A stretch of 64,000 nucleotides of DNA from Flavobacteriales bacterium (GCA_022447625.1 JAKVAX010000010.1:47563-111562); one strand, 5' to 3'. Positions 50,256 to 60,220 are shown, counted from the stretch's first letter. The notes: generated by a model from the letters alone, not told the origin. Program-made: numbers and translations.

Positions 50256-50513
50256 ATGACCCTAGTCATAGTGGTCGTCTGGGGTGGTGTATTGCTTCTT
50301 TGCCGTTTCGCATGGAAGTACCTATACGACCGTATCAACCTATTCTATCTTGTAAGATATCGCTCACGTAGGGTCAGACGATTCCCAATCAAACAAAGAC
50401 GACGCCCCACAAATTCTCGCAAGAAAGGGCGCAACCTTGCACGGGAAAGCATAAGGGAACATCGAGGTTGGAAGTCTTCATCGAGACGACCAGTATTTGA
50501 TGGACACCTTTAA
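50256..50513 (+). CDS. small basic membrane protein, unknown (module copy 2)
   Basis: An 85-aa frame starting MTLVIVVVWGGVLLLCRFAW (one hydrophobic segment) and continuing strongly basic (SRRVRRFPIKQRRRPTNSRK). It ends 11 bp before the second methyltransferase. It is not clearly similar in sequence to the 48800 protein, but length, topology, charge and place match. Unknown function; could be spurious, though the repeated layout argues against that. Confidence 0.5.
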   Translation: MTLVIVVVWGGVLLLCRFAWKYLYDRINLFYLVRYRSRRVRRFPIKQRRRPTNSRKKGRNLARESIREHRGWKSSSRRPVFDGHL

Positions 50514-50524
50514 AAATTGGAACA

Positions 50525-51547
50525 ATGACACAGATTCAAACTAATCAAACCAAGCCGCTACTTCAAGAAGTCTACAAATCGAAGAATACCGAACAGGTAT
50601 TTAGTGTTGTACGTGAAAACATCGCATGTGTATGTTGCGGAAGTAATAATCACAAGCAACTCTACCATTACGATGAAGAGTACTTCGATCACGAGAAGTT
50701 TGAAACTTACTCTTGGGATGGCGGTTTCCCGCTAGACTTGACCATTGTTAAGTGTAACGATTGTGGAATGGTTTACCAGAACGAACGGTTCACAGAAGAG
50801 TCAATCGGCGCATTGTACCCACATCACCCACTTCCAGAAAAATTAGATTATAGTCGACTAATGCGTCACCATAAGTTTGGGTTCTTCCTTAATATGGTTC
50901 GCGAATATGCATCACCATCACGATTACCGAAGCGCACGGCGCTTGACGTAGGGACGCGTTACGGTGTGTTACCAGAACTCCTGAACCACAGAGGTTACAA
51001 GGCGTTTGGTCTTGAGATGAACTTGAAGGCAGTCAAACTAGCGAACGAAGCAGGTTTCTCTGGTGTTCATCACGGAACCCTTCTTGATCTTGAAGAGGTC
51101 ATGAAGAAAGAACATGTGGATCGTCTGAACCTGGTGAGCATGATCGATGTCGTGGAGCACCTTCTATGGCCACAGCGTGATTTCGAAATAATCAGTCAGC
51201 ACCAGCAGAAAGGAGATAAGATCATCATGTCTACCATGGATATCGATTCTCTCGGACACAAAGTGTTCGGAAAACACTGGTACTTCATTCACGCACAGCA
51301 TACATTCTATTGGAGTGAAAAGACCCTTGGTACCTTGCTTGATCAGTTTGGATATGACCTGAAATACGTTCACCGTATTCCGAAGTATAAGAACCTTAGA
51401 ATCCTACCTCAGGAAATGATGAAGCTTCGTAAGCATAAACAACACCTGTCTGGTAAGGATAAGCACTTTGAAAATGGCAAGCGTTGGTTCGCTGAACAAC
51501 GCCCATCTCTCTTCGATTACATGAACGTAGTTGCAGAAAAGCGTTGA
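50525..51547 (+). CDS. zinc-ribbon class I SAM methyltransferase (module copy 2)
   Basis: A 340-aa paralogue of the 49057 protein. The same Cys pattern C35-x-C37-C38 and C77-xx-C80 (IACVCCGSNNHK, VKCNDCGMVYQNERF), the same motif I (ALDVGTRYGVLPELL, 141-147), SMIDVVEHLLWP, KIIMSTMDIDSLGHKVFGKH and WYFIHAQHTFYW. Both copies therefore keep the unusual DVGTRYG loop and conserved His-rich segment W(Y)YxxHxQHTFYF. Duplicate copies in one cluster suggest either two related substrates or dosage. A hairpin follows the stop. Confidence 0.82.
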   Translation: MTQIQTNQTKPLLQEVYKSKNTEQVFSVVRENIACVCCGSNNHKQLYHYDEEYFDHEKFETYSWDGGFPLDLTIVKCNDCGMVYQNERFTEESIGALYPHHPLPEKLDYSRLMRHHKFGFFLNMVREYASPSRLPKRTALDVGTRYGVLPELLNHRGYKAFGLEMNLKAVKLANEAGFSGVHHGTLLDLEEVMKKEHVDRLNLVSMIDVVEHLLWPQRDFEIISQHQQKGDKIIMSTMDIDSLGHKVFGKHWYFIHAQHTFYWSEKTLGTLLDQFGYDLKYVHRIPKYKNLRILPQEMMKLRKHKQHLSGKDKHFENGKRWFAEQRPSLFDYMNVVAEKR

Positions 51548-51554
51548 AAAGAAA

Positions 51555-51575
51555 AAGCCACCGCGAAGGTGGCTT
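51555..51575 (+). terminator. hairpin after methyltransferase copy 2
   Basis: AAGCCACC and GGTGGCTT pair perfectly around GCGAA, 8 nt after the stop. Only TT follows, so termination is probably weak on this strand; on the minus strand it is followed by a T-rich run. Confidence 0.6.
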
Positions 51576-51809
51576 AACTAACCAATGATGTCCTATTGCT
51601 TTTGACTGCTTAATTAAAAGCGTCAGTGGCTTGACATTTACAAGGTGCTCCCATTTCGGGAAAACTCCAAAAGTTTTAGATGAACCTTGGAAGTCTATCG
51701 TTGAACCGACATTCATGAACGACCATTATCAGAGAATAGACCTACATATTTCAAGAACGAGAGTTGGTCGTTGTGAACTCTTTGTGACGAAGCTGAGTTA
51801 CCATTGCAC

Positions 51810-52124
51810 ATGCATTTCTCATTTCTCCGTCCTGCTCTAACATTTTCCGAAAGAGCAGACTACCCAGTCCACTACACATCATTCGACAGCACACTGAACC
51901 CTTTGGCAACATTTACTGCTGAAGTAGTTGAGAATCGAATTAAAGAAAGCAACGAAGCAAACGAAGCAAACGAAGCATTCTTCGCTGCTCGTTACGATGA
52001 GTCGAACTTGATCGGCGTAGTAATGGTAGTGGGAGACAAAATTATCTCGAACTACACCCATAACCTGGCGCAATTGGATATCGATTTCCCAGTAGCCCCA
52101 GAATTGGAAAAAGCACATGCATAA
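51810..52124 (+). CDS. small soluble protein, unknown
   Basis: ATG 51810 gives 104 aa (a TTG two codons up is less likely). The sequence (LTFSERADYPVHYTSFDSTL, AARYDESNLIGVVMVVGDKI, NYTHNLAQLDIDFPVAPELE) looks like a real soluble protein but I do not recognise a family. It contains a run NEANEANEA from three tandem 9-nt copies of AACGAAGCA, which may vary in copy number. It stands alone between the methyltransferase module and the giant gene; 51576-51809 holds nothing else I can support. Confidence 0.55.
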   Translation: MHFSFLRPALTFSERADYPVHYTSFDSTLNPLATFTAEVVENRIKESNEANEANEAFFAARYDESNLIGVVMVVGDKIISNYTHNLAQLDIDFPVAPELEKAHA

Positions 52125-52483
52125 GAAGATTGCGGAACGCGGAACGCAGTGTAGTTATCGATTATAGTTTATCGATTCCAAAGACATCTACTCTGAGGGT
52201 AGCGAGGTGAAACAATTGATAAGACCATTCTCCAGATTTCTGGAGGGCGGTTTGTCATTTTATTCCAGATCATGGAGAAATTATCTAATTCATTCATCCC
52301 TGAATTTGAGCGTTTTATTCTGCTTTGAATCTGAATTAGTCGAAAAATACACGGGAAGAGACAACCTTCTAGTGATCACGCCGTACACGAATGAAACCGA
52401 CTTTGAACTTAGGTTCTTCCCCCTTTTCTGAAAACAAACTAGACATCTAGATCTGCATGAGGCCAACCTAACCTACTGAGCAG
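52125..52483. other. gap before the giant gene
   Basis: Holds the 52133-52177 repeat array and an open frame at 52207-52431 (74 aa, GTG start) that lacks any recognised pattern and is rejected. No TAnnTTTG box was seen before the giant gene's ATG at 52484. Confidence 0.5.
52133..52177. repeat. 7-nt-period repeats, including an inverted copy of a repeat at 62329
   Basis: Reads GCGGAAC GCGGAAC GCAGTGT, then TTATCGA TTATAGT TTATCGA in steps of seven. Bases 52155-52177 are the exact reverse complement of 62329-62351 (23 nt), so the giant gene and its followers are bracketed by inverted copies 10 kb apart. Confidence 0.75.
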
Positions 52484-55400
52484 ATGAAGAACTGTTACTT
52501 GCTAGCAGCCACCTTATTGACCTCTCTCGTTTCGTTTGCGCAATCACGCGTAACAGACGATCTCTTGCACCTTTACACCTTTGGTGAAGGCAGCGGGCAG
52601 TACATCCACGACCTTTCTACAGATAATATTCCACTCATTCTTGAGGTTCAAGACCCATCACATGTATCATGGGATAACCCAGGACTAACAATCAATGAAC
52701 CAACCTTGATCCGTTCGATTTCATCTGCGGATGAATTGAATACTAACGTTCAAAATTCTGGTGAAATCTCACTTGAAGCATGGATTACACCTGGGAATTT
52801 GACGCAGGATGGACCTGCACGCATCATTACTGTTTCAAATGGTTCGTCTGATCGTAATGTGATGATCGGACAAGATAATGATACTTACGTGTGCCGCATG
52901 CGCACAACGGATACAGATAATAACGGAATTCCAAACTCCAACTCGCCAGGAGGAAGCGTTGAGCTGAACCTGCAACATATCATTTATACCCGAAACGCTT
53001 CTGGAGAAGAGCACATCTTCCTGAATGGTGAGTCAGTACACCAGGGACAACGCGATGGAGACCTTTCGAATTGGTCGAGCGCGTTCCACCTGGCACTGGG
53101 GAATGAAATTGGAGCTGATCGTGCGTTTGTTGGTACGTACCATCTGGTAGCCGCATATGATCGCGCCTTATCGGCGGAAGAAGTGACGCAAAACTTTAAC
53201 GCTGGTGCTGTACAGCCAGGAGCTACTCCTTCTGAAAGCACCTGTGAAACTGAATTCTGTTGGATTGATGGTTTCGGCGCTAGCCGAAGATCACTCTGGT
53301 TGCCAAACCTTCCAGACGATGTTGATCGTCGATTCGAATTTGATGAGAATGGCGGACACTTCGATGTTTTCGAAGATGGTACCGCACACATATACGGACA
53401 TTGCATCAACCAGTATGATGAAGACTACGGATTCTACGTTGACTTCTGGTTCACTGAAAGGAAGAACTGGGAAGAATGGTCAGATCTCGGTAGAGGATGG
53501 AAAGGTGATCCAAACATCGTCGGAGACCTCTACGAGACGTGGAATTATTACATCATGGACGAAGATCAAGACAATGTATTGATCGGGACTGGGCTGTTCG
53601 AGGGAAGCCTTTTAAATGTGACGCACAAGCCAAGTAACTTCTACTACGGTTTGCAAGTTGGAGAGGCGGCGAACGATCAAAATGCTGAGCCTGGGATGTC
53701 CTGCTGGTTCGATTACACCGGCCAAATTAACGGTGAAGATGTGATTGGGAACGGTGATATCAACCTTGAAGGAGAGTGTAATGACATTCAAGTCATGAAC
53801 TGTGCCGTTGATGTGACAGTTGACTGTATAGACGGAGGTTTCACTCCAGACATCACTGGGGAGCCGACTATCTACTGTGAAGAAGAGTACACGCTAACAT
53901 ACGCAGATGAGGTGATTAGTGAAGAGTGTCCATTAATCATTGAGCGTACATGGACGGCTACTTCGTTAAACGGAAATGTTGCAGAATGCGTCCAGACCAT
54001 TACTTCATTAGACGAACAAGCTCCAAACATTGAGTTAATGGTAAATACTGAAGCTGGGTGTGACCCTCAAGCTGCCTTCGATGTGACAGTAACGGATGAC
54101 TGCGACCCAACTCCAGAGGTAACACTAGACATTTCGAACGAAGGTGTCGTATTTGGTGATGATTGTGATCCAGGACAACTTCGAACGCAAACAATTGGAG
54201 GTTGGGGAACCAACCCAAATGGAAATAATCCAGGGGTTTACCTAGACGCCAATTTTGACGAGGCGTTCCCAAATGGCTTGACGATTGGGTGTGAGAACAC
54301 CTTAACGCTGACTTCAGCACAAGCGGTGCGCGAATTCTTACCAAGTGGCTCAACTCCGACAACGCTTCCTGAAGGACAGCTTGTAGATCCTGGTCAAGGG
54401 TACAACAATGTATTCGCTGCTCAGCTCGTCGGCCTGACACTGTCAACGACCTTTGATGCTTATGACGCTGATTTCGGTGCATCTGAATTCGCATTAAATG
54501 AGACCATCATGCTTGATGGTGGATTCCAAGGGATGACAGTAGCTGAATTGCTAGAGCTAGGAAATCAACTAATCGGTGGATGTGTCAATGGTGTGAACGC
54601 TTCATCGCTAAACGACGCAATTTCCATCATTAACGAGAATTATGTTGACGGAGCGACCAACAACGGCAATCTGGGGTGCGGCTTTATTTTTGACTGTGCC
54701 ATTCAATACACGGTACAAGTAACTGCTACAGATGCCTGCGGTAATGTGGCAAATGAAGAGCTCACGGTCTATATGGAAGATACCAGTGCACCGGTCATTA
54801 CTGTTTTCCCTGAAGATGTGACGGTTGAGTGTGGCGAAATTCCAGTACCTGAGATTGTATTCGAAGACGACTGTAGTTCTGAATTCGTAGAGGTGGAAGT
54901 GACGGAGCAAGAATTCTCTGGAACATGTCATCCGACCATTCAACGTACATATACACTTACTGATCCTTGCGGAAATGCTACCACTCATATCCAGTACATT
55001 ACAGTGGTAGATTCAACGGCTCCAACATTCGTCAACGAACCAAGCGATATGGTGCTTAATTGTGAAGATCAGATCCCTGAATTCACGCCTTCAGTAGAAG
55101 ATAACTGTGGAATACCAGAGGTGACAATGGATGAATCGACTTCCTCGATTGATTGTGGAACGCTCATTATTCGCACATGGACTGCCATTGACGCTTGTGG
55201 AAATACAACGAGCATAAACCAGCAGATCTTTATTGAAGACAATGAAGGACCTTCACCAGTGAATGCGCTGTCAGATGCTACGGTGTCTTGTGACAACATC
55301 CCGCCATACTCTGAGGTGGTCTTTGAAGACGATTGCTCTGAGATTCTGGAAGTGAATATTTCCGAAGAGCAAGTAGGCGAGGGGTGTGAGTACCTCTTGG

Positions 55401-58400
55401 TAAGAACCTATACAGCATCAGACGTTTGTGGAAATACAACGGTATTGATGCAAACACTCACGGTTGTCGATGAAACGGCACCTGAATTTGTTAGTGTTCC
55501 TGAGAATGAAATATTGAATTGCGGGACAGAGATCCCCGAACTATCACCTGTGGCCATTGACCAGTGTAGCGAAGTTGTGCTGGCATATTCAGATGAATGG
55601 TTAGACGGAGAGGGTTGCGCGCAGCTCTTGCGCACTTGGTCTGCTACAGATGATTGTGGTAACATCGCTAACGCGGAAACGGTGTATACCTTCATTGATG
55701 AGGAAGCCCCTCTCTTTAGCGGTGTTCCTCAAGGAGGAAGTGTGGGATGTGAAGACCTCACCGACAATGCGCTCGTAACTGCGATGGATGCCTGTGACGG
55801 ACAGATTCCTGTCTTCATGGATGAAACCGTGTCTACCGAGAATTGTGTGGTGACCATCACACGCGTTTGGTCTGCTACTGATTACTGTGGTAATGTCGCT
55901 AGCGCGGAAGTGGTTTTCACCTACGAAGACAATGCAGCGCCTTCAATCGCGGCTGAGCCAGAGGTAACGATCGAATGTGCCGAATTGCAAGCTTCAAACC
56001 TGATTGAGGTCATTGATGATTGCGACTTCGCTCTAGAAATCGGATTCGAAGAAATCCTATTGGAAGGAGATGCTCAAGGATGTAACAGAACCCTTGAACG
56101 CACATGGTTTGCTTCAGATGCCTGCGGTAACGAAGCCAGCTTCACTCAGATTATCATTGTAGTAGACGAGTCAGCTCCAGTATTTGAATTCGTCCCAGCT
56201 GATATCGAAGTTGGGTGTGGACAGACTCCGCCATACGAAGAGCCGATTGCCACAGATAATTGTACCGAGGTAACCGTTGCCTTGGCCTTTGAGTTAGTGA
56301 GCAATGGGTGTTACGACCAACTCGTCCGCACATGGACGGCGACGGATAACTGTGGAAACAGTAGTTCAGCTCAGCAGGTGGTGACATTCGTTGACTCAGA
56401 AGCACCCGAACTTTCTGAAGCTCCAGCTAACCTAGTTCTTGATTGTGAAGCATCCATTCCAAATGCTGCAACGCTCACAGGATCTGATAATTGTGGAGAG
56501 GTGACTATCGAGTTCGAAGAGTCGATTATTGACGGAGACTGTTCTTCAGAATACACGATCGAGCGCACATGGACCGCTGTAGACAACTGTGGTAACACAG
56601 CAACGCGTGTTCAGATGATTTCGATCACCGATACAACGGCACCGATCTTCGATTTCACACCTGAAGACATTACCGCGGAGTGTGGTGACATTCCAGCACC
56701 ACCAGTGCTGACAGCTTCAGATAACTGTGGTGAAGTTACCATTGATTACAGTGAAGATGTAGATGCGGGCGGTTGTCCAAACATCTACCGTACATGGATT
56801 GCTTCAGACGGTTGTGGTAACGAAACGATGTTCGTGCAAACGGTACTTGTTCAAGATAATGAACCACCAGAATTGACTGGAATTCCAGGAGATATGGAGG
56901 TAAGCTGTAGCACCATTCCGGTGATGCCAGAGCCTGAAGTGAGCGATAACTGTGATCAAGACGTAGCAGTAACTGCTAACGAAAGCATTGTGGGTAGTGG
57001 ATGTGAATTCACCATTATCCGCACATGGATCGCGAGCGACGATTGTGGAAACACAACCATTGTCTCTCAGTCTTTGAATGTGACAGATACAGAAGCACCG
57101 GTGTTTGTAGAAGCACCTCAAGATATTACCATAGAGTGCACAGAGATAGATCTCATACCATTACCAGAGGTATTTGACGACTGTGCAGCCACCGTGAACA
57201 TCAGCTACGAAGACAGTGTGCTGGGATCAGGATGTAACTATGATATCGAACGTACCTACACGGCTACAGACAACTGTGGACAATCGGCGACGGCCACCCA
57301 GTTGATTCATGTCGTGGACACCACTGCACCTGTGATCTCAGGAGTGGGCGCGAATACTTTCGTGGATTGTTCGATGGTTCCTGAGCCAGACGCTGCTGTA
57401 GCGGTGGACGGTTGCGGCGGGGCAGTAGAGCTCGAAGTGGTTGATACGATCATTGATCAAGACGCATGTAACTACATCATTTCACGTACCTACATTGCTG
57501 CAGACCAATGCGGCAACAGTACAGCGCTGACGCAGTTGATTTATGTGTCTGATGTCCAAGAACCGGTATTCATCGGATTACCTGATGACATTACCGTTGA
57601 CTGTACAGAGAATGCTCCAGCAGCTCCGAACGTTGTTGCTACAGATAATTGTTCAGCGAATGTGACGGTATCGATGGCTGAGATTTCTGAAGAGAATAGT
57701 TGTTCTACTATCATCACGCGCATTTGGTCTACGACTGACGATTGTGGTAACACCGCAATAGCTACACGAACAGTTACAATTACTGATTTAACTGCACCAA
57801 TCTTCGATGAGGTACCTGCCAATGAGACGGTGTCTTGTGATGCCGTTCCTGAAGTCATAACTCCATCTGCTACAGACAATTGTGATGAATCAGTTGAGGT
57901 GAATTACAATGAAGAGATTATTGCGGGTGGTTGCCCTTACGAGATTCGGAGAACCTTCACAGCAGTGGATGATTGTGGTAACGAAACCATCGCTGTTCAG
58001 CAGATCTTTGTGATCGACAATGAAGCGCCAGTTTTGATTGATCTCCCACAAGATTTAGTGGTGACTTGTGCTGACCTTCCTGAAGCAGCGAATGTAACAG
58101 CTACTGATAATTGTAGTGGTGCTAAGGTCTTGTTTGAAGAGCAAATAGGAGGGGACGGATGTACACAAATTCTGAACCGTACATGGACAGCCATTGACCT
58201 CTGTGGCAATACCACTTCATACACTCAGAGTATCACTGTGATCGATGAAAGCGCTCCAATCTTCCTGGAGACGCCAGAAGATCTCACCGTGAGCTGCTTG
58301 ATGGTTCCTGAGTTTGTGATGCTCGAGGCGTATGATGACTGTGGTATAACTGATGTTCAGATGGAAGAAATCATCACGGAGACCGATTGTATCACGGAAT

Positions 58401-59557
58401 ACAGCATTCTTCGCATCTGGACGATCACTGATGCGTGTGGATTGAGCAGCAGCTATTCACAGCAGATTGAGGTGGTAGATGACATTGCACCAATTCTGGT
58501 GAATGTGCCTGAGAATGTGACGGTTGATTGCGATAATATCCCAGAGATTCCTGAAGTTTCAGCGATTGAAAGCTGTGGAGAAGTGGTAGACGTGACATTC
58601 ACTGAAGAAATCATTGTTTCAGAAAATGATAACGATGATTGCGAAGTAGGTAATGCTGCTGGTCTTGCCGGAGATATCGCACTGTGGTTACCGGGTGTTG
58701 ATGGTGTGGCTGAGATGTATGTTTATGGCCCTAACGGGGGAACGCTAACGCTTAATGAAGCCAATGGTACTGCGCATCTGACAGGCGAGGTGTTCAGTGT
58801 AGACAATGCAAATCACAGCTTCATGCTGGATGTCCACCTACACGAACAACGCTCATGGGATGAGTGGTCAGCACTTGGTCGTGACTATAAAGATGACCTT
58901 GGCATTGCGGTAGACGATTTCATGGACTGGTCTTACTTCATTCTGAATGGCGAAACCAGCCGTTTGATCGGAACAGGTAGCTTCGAAGGAAGCGAGCTCA
59001 GCATGAGCCATGCTCCGGCCGATTCGACCTTCGGATTCCAGTTGGGAATGAATGCCAATAACTTTAGTGAAGGAGTTGGCCTTGGAGGTTGGTTCTTCTA
59101 CGAAGGAGAGCTGAACGGACAAGCAGTGAATGGAGTAGGAGATGTGTTCACCGAAAACTACTGCTGCCAAGATCAAGAGATCATCCGCTCATGGACAGCC
59201 ATTGACTGCGCTGGAAATGTAACCACTTACACACAGACGATTACTGTGACCAACCTCATTCCTGAAGGTGGTCCACAATTGATCTTTGTAGACGATTATG
59301 ACACAGGCTTCGATGTACGAGGCAGTGCAGGAGACGACTTTATTATCACCTATGAACCAACGTTCAGCGGTGCAGCGAGTATAGCATTATTTGACCTGCA
59401 GGGGCATCAGCTAGATGTCATCTATGACGCGCAGGTTATTGAAGGCGCGGTGTATACACTTCGGGTCCCGAAGGCGGGGTTAACGCCTGGGGTGTATGTA
59501 TTCACAGCGGCTGGTGACAACCGAATCTTAACCGATACCGAGATGGTTCTCCGCTAA
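52484..59557 (+). CDS. giant 2357-aa T9SS substrate with about 17 Cys-rich Ig-like repeats
   Basis: Signal peptide (LLAATLLTSLVSFAQ). LamG/concanavalin-like domain, about 22-245. A domain of about 160 aa at about 262-432 (LWLPNLPDDVDRRFEF, WEEWSDLGRGWKGDP). About 17 repeats of roughly 80 aa (439-2045), each with a core WTATDxCGN and ending VxDxTAPxF, with paired Cys, HYR-like. A second copy of the 160-aa domain at about 2052-2227 (IALWLPGVDGVAEMYVYGPN, WDEWSALGRDYKDDL). A type A T9SS C-terminal sorting domain (2264-2357: LFDLQGHQLDVI, LTPGVYVFTAAGDNRILTD). Probably a surface adhesin-like fibre. Two exact copies of the 14-bp word lie within. Confidence 0.9.
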   Translation: MKNCYLLAATLLTSLVSFAQSRVTDDLLHLYTFGEGSGQYIHDLSTDNIPLILEVQDPSHVSWDNPGLTINEPTLIRSISSADELNTNVQNSGEISLEAWITPGNLTQDGPARIITVSNGSSDRNVMIGQDNDTYVCRMRTTDTDNNGIPNSNSPGGSVELNLQHIIYTRNASGEEHIFLNGESVHQGQRDGDLSNWSSAFHLALGNEIGADRAFVGTYHLVAAYDRALSAEEVTQNFNAGAVQPGATPSESTCETEFCWIDGFGASRRSLWLPNLPDDVDRRFEFDENGGHFDVFEDGTAHIYGHCINQYDEDYGFYVDFWFTERKNWEEWSDLGRGWKGDPNIVGDLYETWNYYIMDEDQDNVLIGTGLFEGSLLNVTHKPSNFYYGLQVGEAANDQNAEPGMSCWFDYTGQINGEDVIGNGDINLEGECNDIQVMNCAVDVTVDCIDGGFTPDITGEPTIYCEEEYTLTYADEVISEECPLIIERTWTATSLNGNVAECVQTITSLDEQAPNIELMVNTEAGCDPQAAFDVTVTDDCDPTPEVTLDISNEGVVFGDDCDPGQLRTQTIGGWGTNPNGNNPGVYLDANFDEAFPNGLTIGCENTLTLTSAQAVREFLPSGSTPTTLPEGQLVDPGQGYNNVFAAQLVGLTLSTTFDAYDADFGASEFALNETIMLDGGFQGMTVAELLELGNQLIGGCVNGVNASSLNDAISIINENYVDGATNNGNLGCGFIFDCAIQYTVQVTATDACGNVANEELTVYMEDTSAPVITVFPEDVTVECGEIPVPEIVFEDDCSSEFVEVEVTEQEFSGTCHPTIQRTYTLTDPCGNATTHIQYITVVDSTAPTFVNEPSDMVLNCEDQIPEFTPSVEDNCGIPEVTMDESTSSIDCGTLIIRTWTAIDACGNTTSINQQIFIEDNEGPSPVNALSDATVSCDNIPPYSEVVFEDDCSEILEVNISEEQVGEGCEYLLVRTYTASDVCGNTTVLMQTLTVVDETAPEFVSVPENEILNCGTEIPELSPVAIDQCSEVVLAYSDEWLDGEGCAQLLRTWSATDDCGNIANAETVYTFIDEEAPLFSGVPQGGSVGCEDLTDNALVTAMDACDGQIPVFMDETVSTENCVVTITRVWSATDYCGNVASAEVVFTYEDNAAPSIAAEPEVTIECAELQASNLIEVIDDCDFALEIGFEEILLEGDAQGCNRTLERTWFASDACGNEASFTQIIIVVDESAPVFEFVPADIEVGCGQTPPYEEPIATDNCTEVTVALAFELVSNGCYDQLVRTWTATDNCGNSSSAQQVVTFVDSEAPELSEAPANLVLDCEASIPNAATLTGSDNCGEVTIEFEESIIDGDCSSEYTIERTWTAVDNCGNTATRVQMISITDTTAPIFDFTPEDITAECGDIPAPPVLTASDNCGEVTIDYSEDVDAGGCPNIYRTWIASDGCGNETMFVQTVLVQDNEPPELTGIPGDMEVSCSTIPVMPEPEVSDNCDQDVAVTANESIVGSGCEFTIIRTWIASDDCGNTTIVSQSLNVTDTEAPVFVEAPQDITIECTEIDLIPLPEVFDDCAATVNISYEDSVLGSGCNYDIERTYTATDNCGQSATATQLIHVVDTTAPVISGVGANTFVDCSMVPEPDAAVAVDGCGGAVELEVVDTIIDQDACNYIISRTYIAADQCGNSTALTQLIYVSDVQEPVFIGLPDDITVDCTENAPAAPNVVATDNCSANVTVSMAEISEENSCSTIITRIWSTTDDCGNTAIATRTVTITDLTAPIFDEVPANETVSCDAVPEVITPSATDNCDESVEVNYNEEIIAGGCPYEIRRTFTAVDDCGNETIAVQQIFVIDNEAPVLIDLPQDLVVTCADLPEAANVTATDNCSGAKVLFEEQIGGDGCTQILNRTWTAIDLCGNTTSYTQSITVIDESAPIFLETPEDLTVSCLMVPEFVMLEAYDDCGITDVQMEEIITETDCITEYSILRIWTITDACGLSSSYSQQIEVVDDIAPILVNVPENVTVDCDNIPEIPEVSAIESCGEVVDVTFTEEIIVSENDNDDCEVGNAAGLAGDIALWLPGVDGVAEMYVYGPNGGTLTLNEANGTAHLTGEVFSVDNANHSFMLDVHLHEQRSWDEWSALGRDYKDDLGIAVDDFMDWSYFILNGETSRLIGTGSFEGSELSMSHAPADSTFGFQLGMNANNFSEGVGLGGWFFYEGELNGQAVNGVGDVFTENYCCQDQEIIRSWTAIDCAGNVTTYTQTITVTNLIPEGGPQLIFVDDYDTGFDVRGSAGDDFIITYEPTFSGAASIALFDLQGHQLDVIYDAQVIEGAVYTLRVPKAGLTPGVYVFTAAGDNRILTDTEMVLR
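55665..55678 (+). repeat. 14-bp dispersed motif, exact copy (A variant)
   Basis: TCGCTAACGCGGAA inside the giant gene, read as Ile-Ala-Asn-Ala-Glu. Confidence 0.8.
55896..55909 (+). repeat. 14-bp dispersed motif, exact copy
   Basis: TCGCTAGCGCGGAA inside the giant gene, read as Val-Ala-Ser-Ala-Glu; one repeat unit away from the 55665 copy. Confidence 0.8.
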
Positions 59558-59600
59558 AGATTTTTCGTTTCACTAGTACGTCGAGTTAGTTATCAGGTAG

Positions 59601-59636
59601 GCGCAAAGACAACGGTCTTTGCGCTTACTGTTTTTA
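59601..59636 (+). terminator. terminator of the giant gene
   Basis: GCGCAAAGAC and GTCTTTGCGC form a perfect 10-bp stem around AACG, followed by TTACTGTTTTT. Confidence 0.85.
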
Positions 59637-59661
59637 CACATTTTCGTGCAACCTTTGCAAA

Positions 59662-59669
59662 TAACTTTG
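59662..59669 (+). promoter_or_regulatory. -7 box of the barrel-like protein gene
   Basis: TAACTTTG, an exact TAnnTTTG element, 20 nt before ATG 59690. No clear -33 TTG. Confidence 0.6.
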
Positions 59670-59689
59670 TCACTGTATAAAACAGCACC

Positions 59690-60220
59690 ATGAAGAAGTT
59701 CCTTATTCTCCTTTTTGCCCTACTCGCATTTCAATCTGAATCACAGGCCCAAGGTGGTCCTTACGACTACATAAACGTCGGAGTAGGCGTTTCAGGTTGG
59801 GGGATTCCAGTGTTTGTAGGCGCTGCCGTCACAGTGGCTGAACAGATTACAGTGGGAGCCATGTTCTCTGGACAGCGTCGTGCAGAGCGTTTCCGTTCAA
59901 ATCAAGGCACGGTTCGTTGGGTACACACGATCATCGGATTGTCTGCCAACGCTAATTACCACTTCCTTGAGCCAGGAGAAGAGTTCGATGTATACGCTGG
60001 TCTTTCAGTAGGCTATTACTTCTGGAATACCCGCCTTAAAGAAAGCTTTGACGGATTCGACGGCATTTACACAGGTGGTGGAGACGGAGGAGTAGGCCTC
60101 TCATTGCAAGCTGGAGGGCGTTACATGCTCGATAACGGCATTGTGCTCTATGGAGAGATCGGAGGAGGTACGGTGCTCTCTAGTGCCCGTATTGGGGTCT
60201 CTTTCCCGCTGAATTTCTAA
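59690..60220 (+). CDS. small outer-membrane barrel-like protein
   Basis: A 176-aa exported protein: signal peptide (LILLFALLAFQSESQAQ), then strands of alternating hydrophobic and polar residues with Gly and aromatic residues (YINVGVGVSGWGIPVFVGAA, FDVYAGLSVGYYFWNTRL, GLSLQAGGRYMLDNGIVLYG) and a C-terminal aromatic end (SARIGVSFPLNF), as in small outer-membrane beta-barrels. Function unknown. Its stop abuts the opposing esterase stop at 60221 with no gap. Confidence 0.75.
   Translation: MKKFLILLFALLAFQSESQAQGGPYDYINVGVGVSGWGIPVFVGAAVTVAEQITVGAMFSGQRRAERFRSNQGTVRWVHTIIGLSANANYHFLEPGEEFDVYAGLSVGYYFWNTRLKESFDGFDGIYTGGGDGGVGLSLQAGGRYMLDNGIVLYGEIGGGTVLSSARIGVSFPLNF

Noticed and set aside
52207..52431. 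74-aa open frame with GTG start before the giant gene
   Set aside because: No recognisable domain, signal or promoter, and the composition does not resemble neighbouring genes; more likely an open frame by chance.
53273..53288. Perfect palindrome TTCGGCGCTAGCCGAA in the giant gene
   Set aside because: Resembles the 14-bp word but differs at two flanking positions, so it was not counted as a copy; it may be a derived form.
52484..59557. Repeats of the giant gene as a CRISPR-like or satellite array
   Set aside because: The frame is open throughout, the unit is about 230-240 nt and repeats vary strongly at DNA level; it is a protein repeat.
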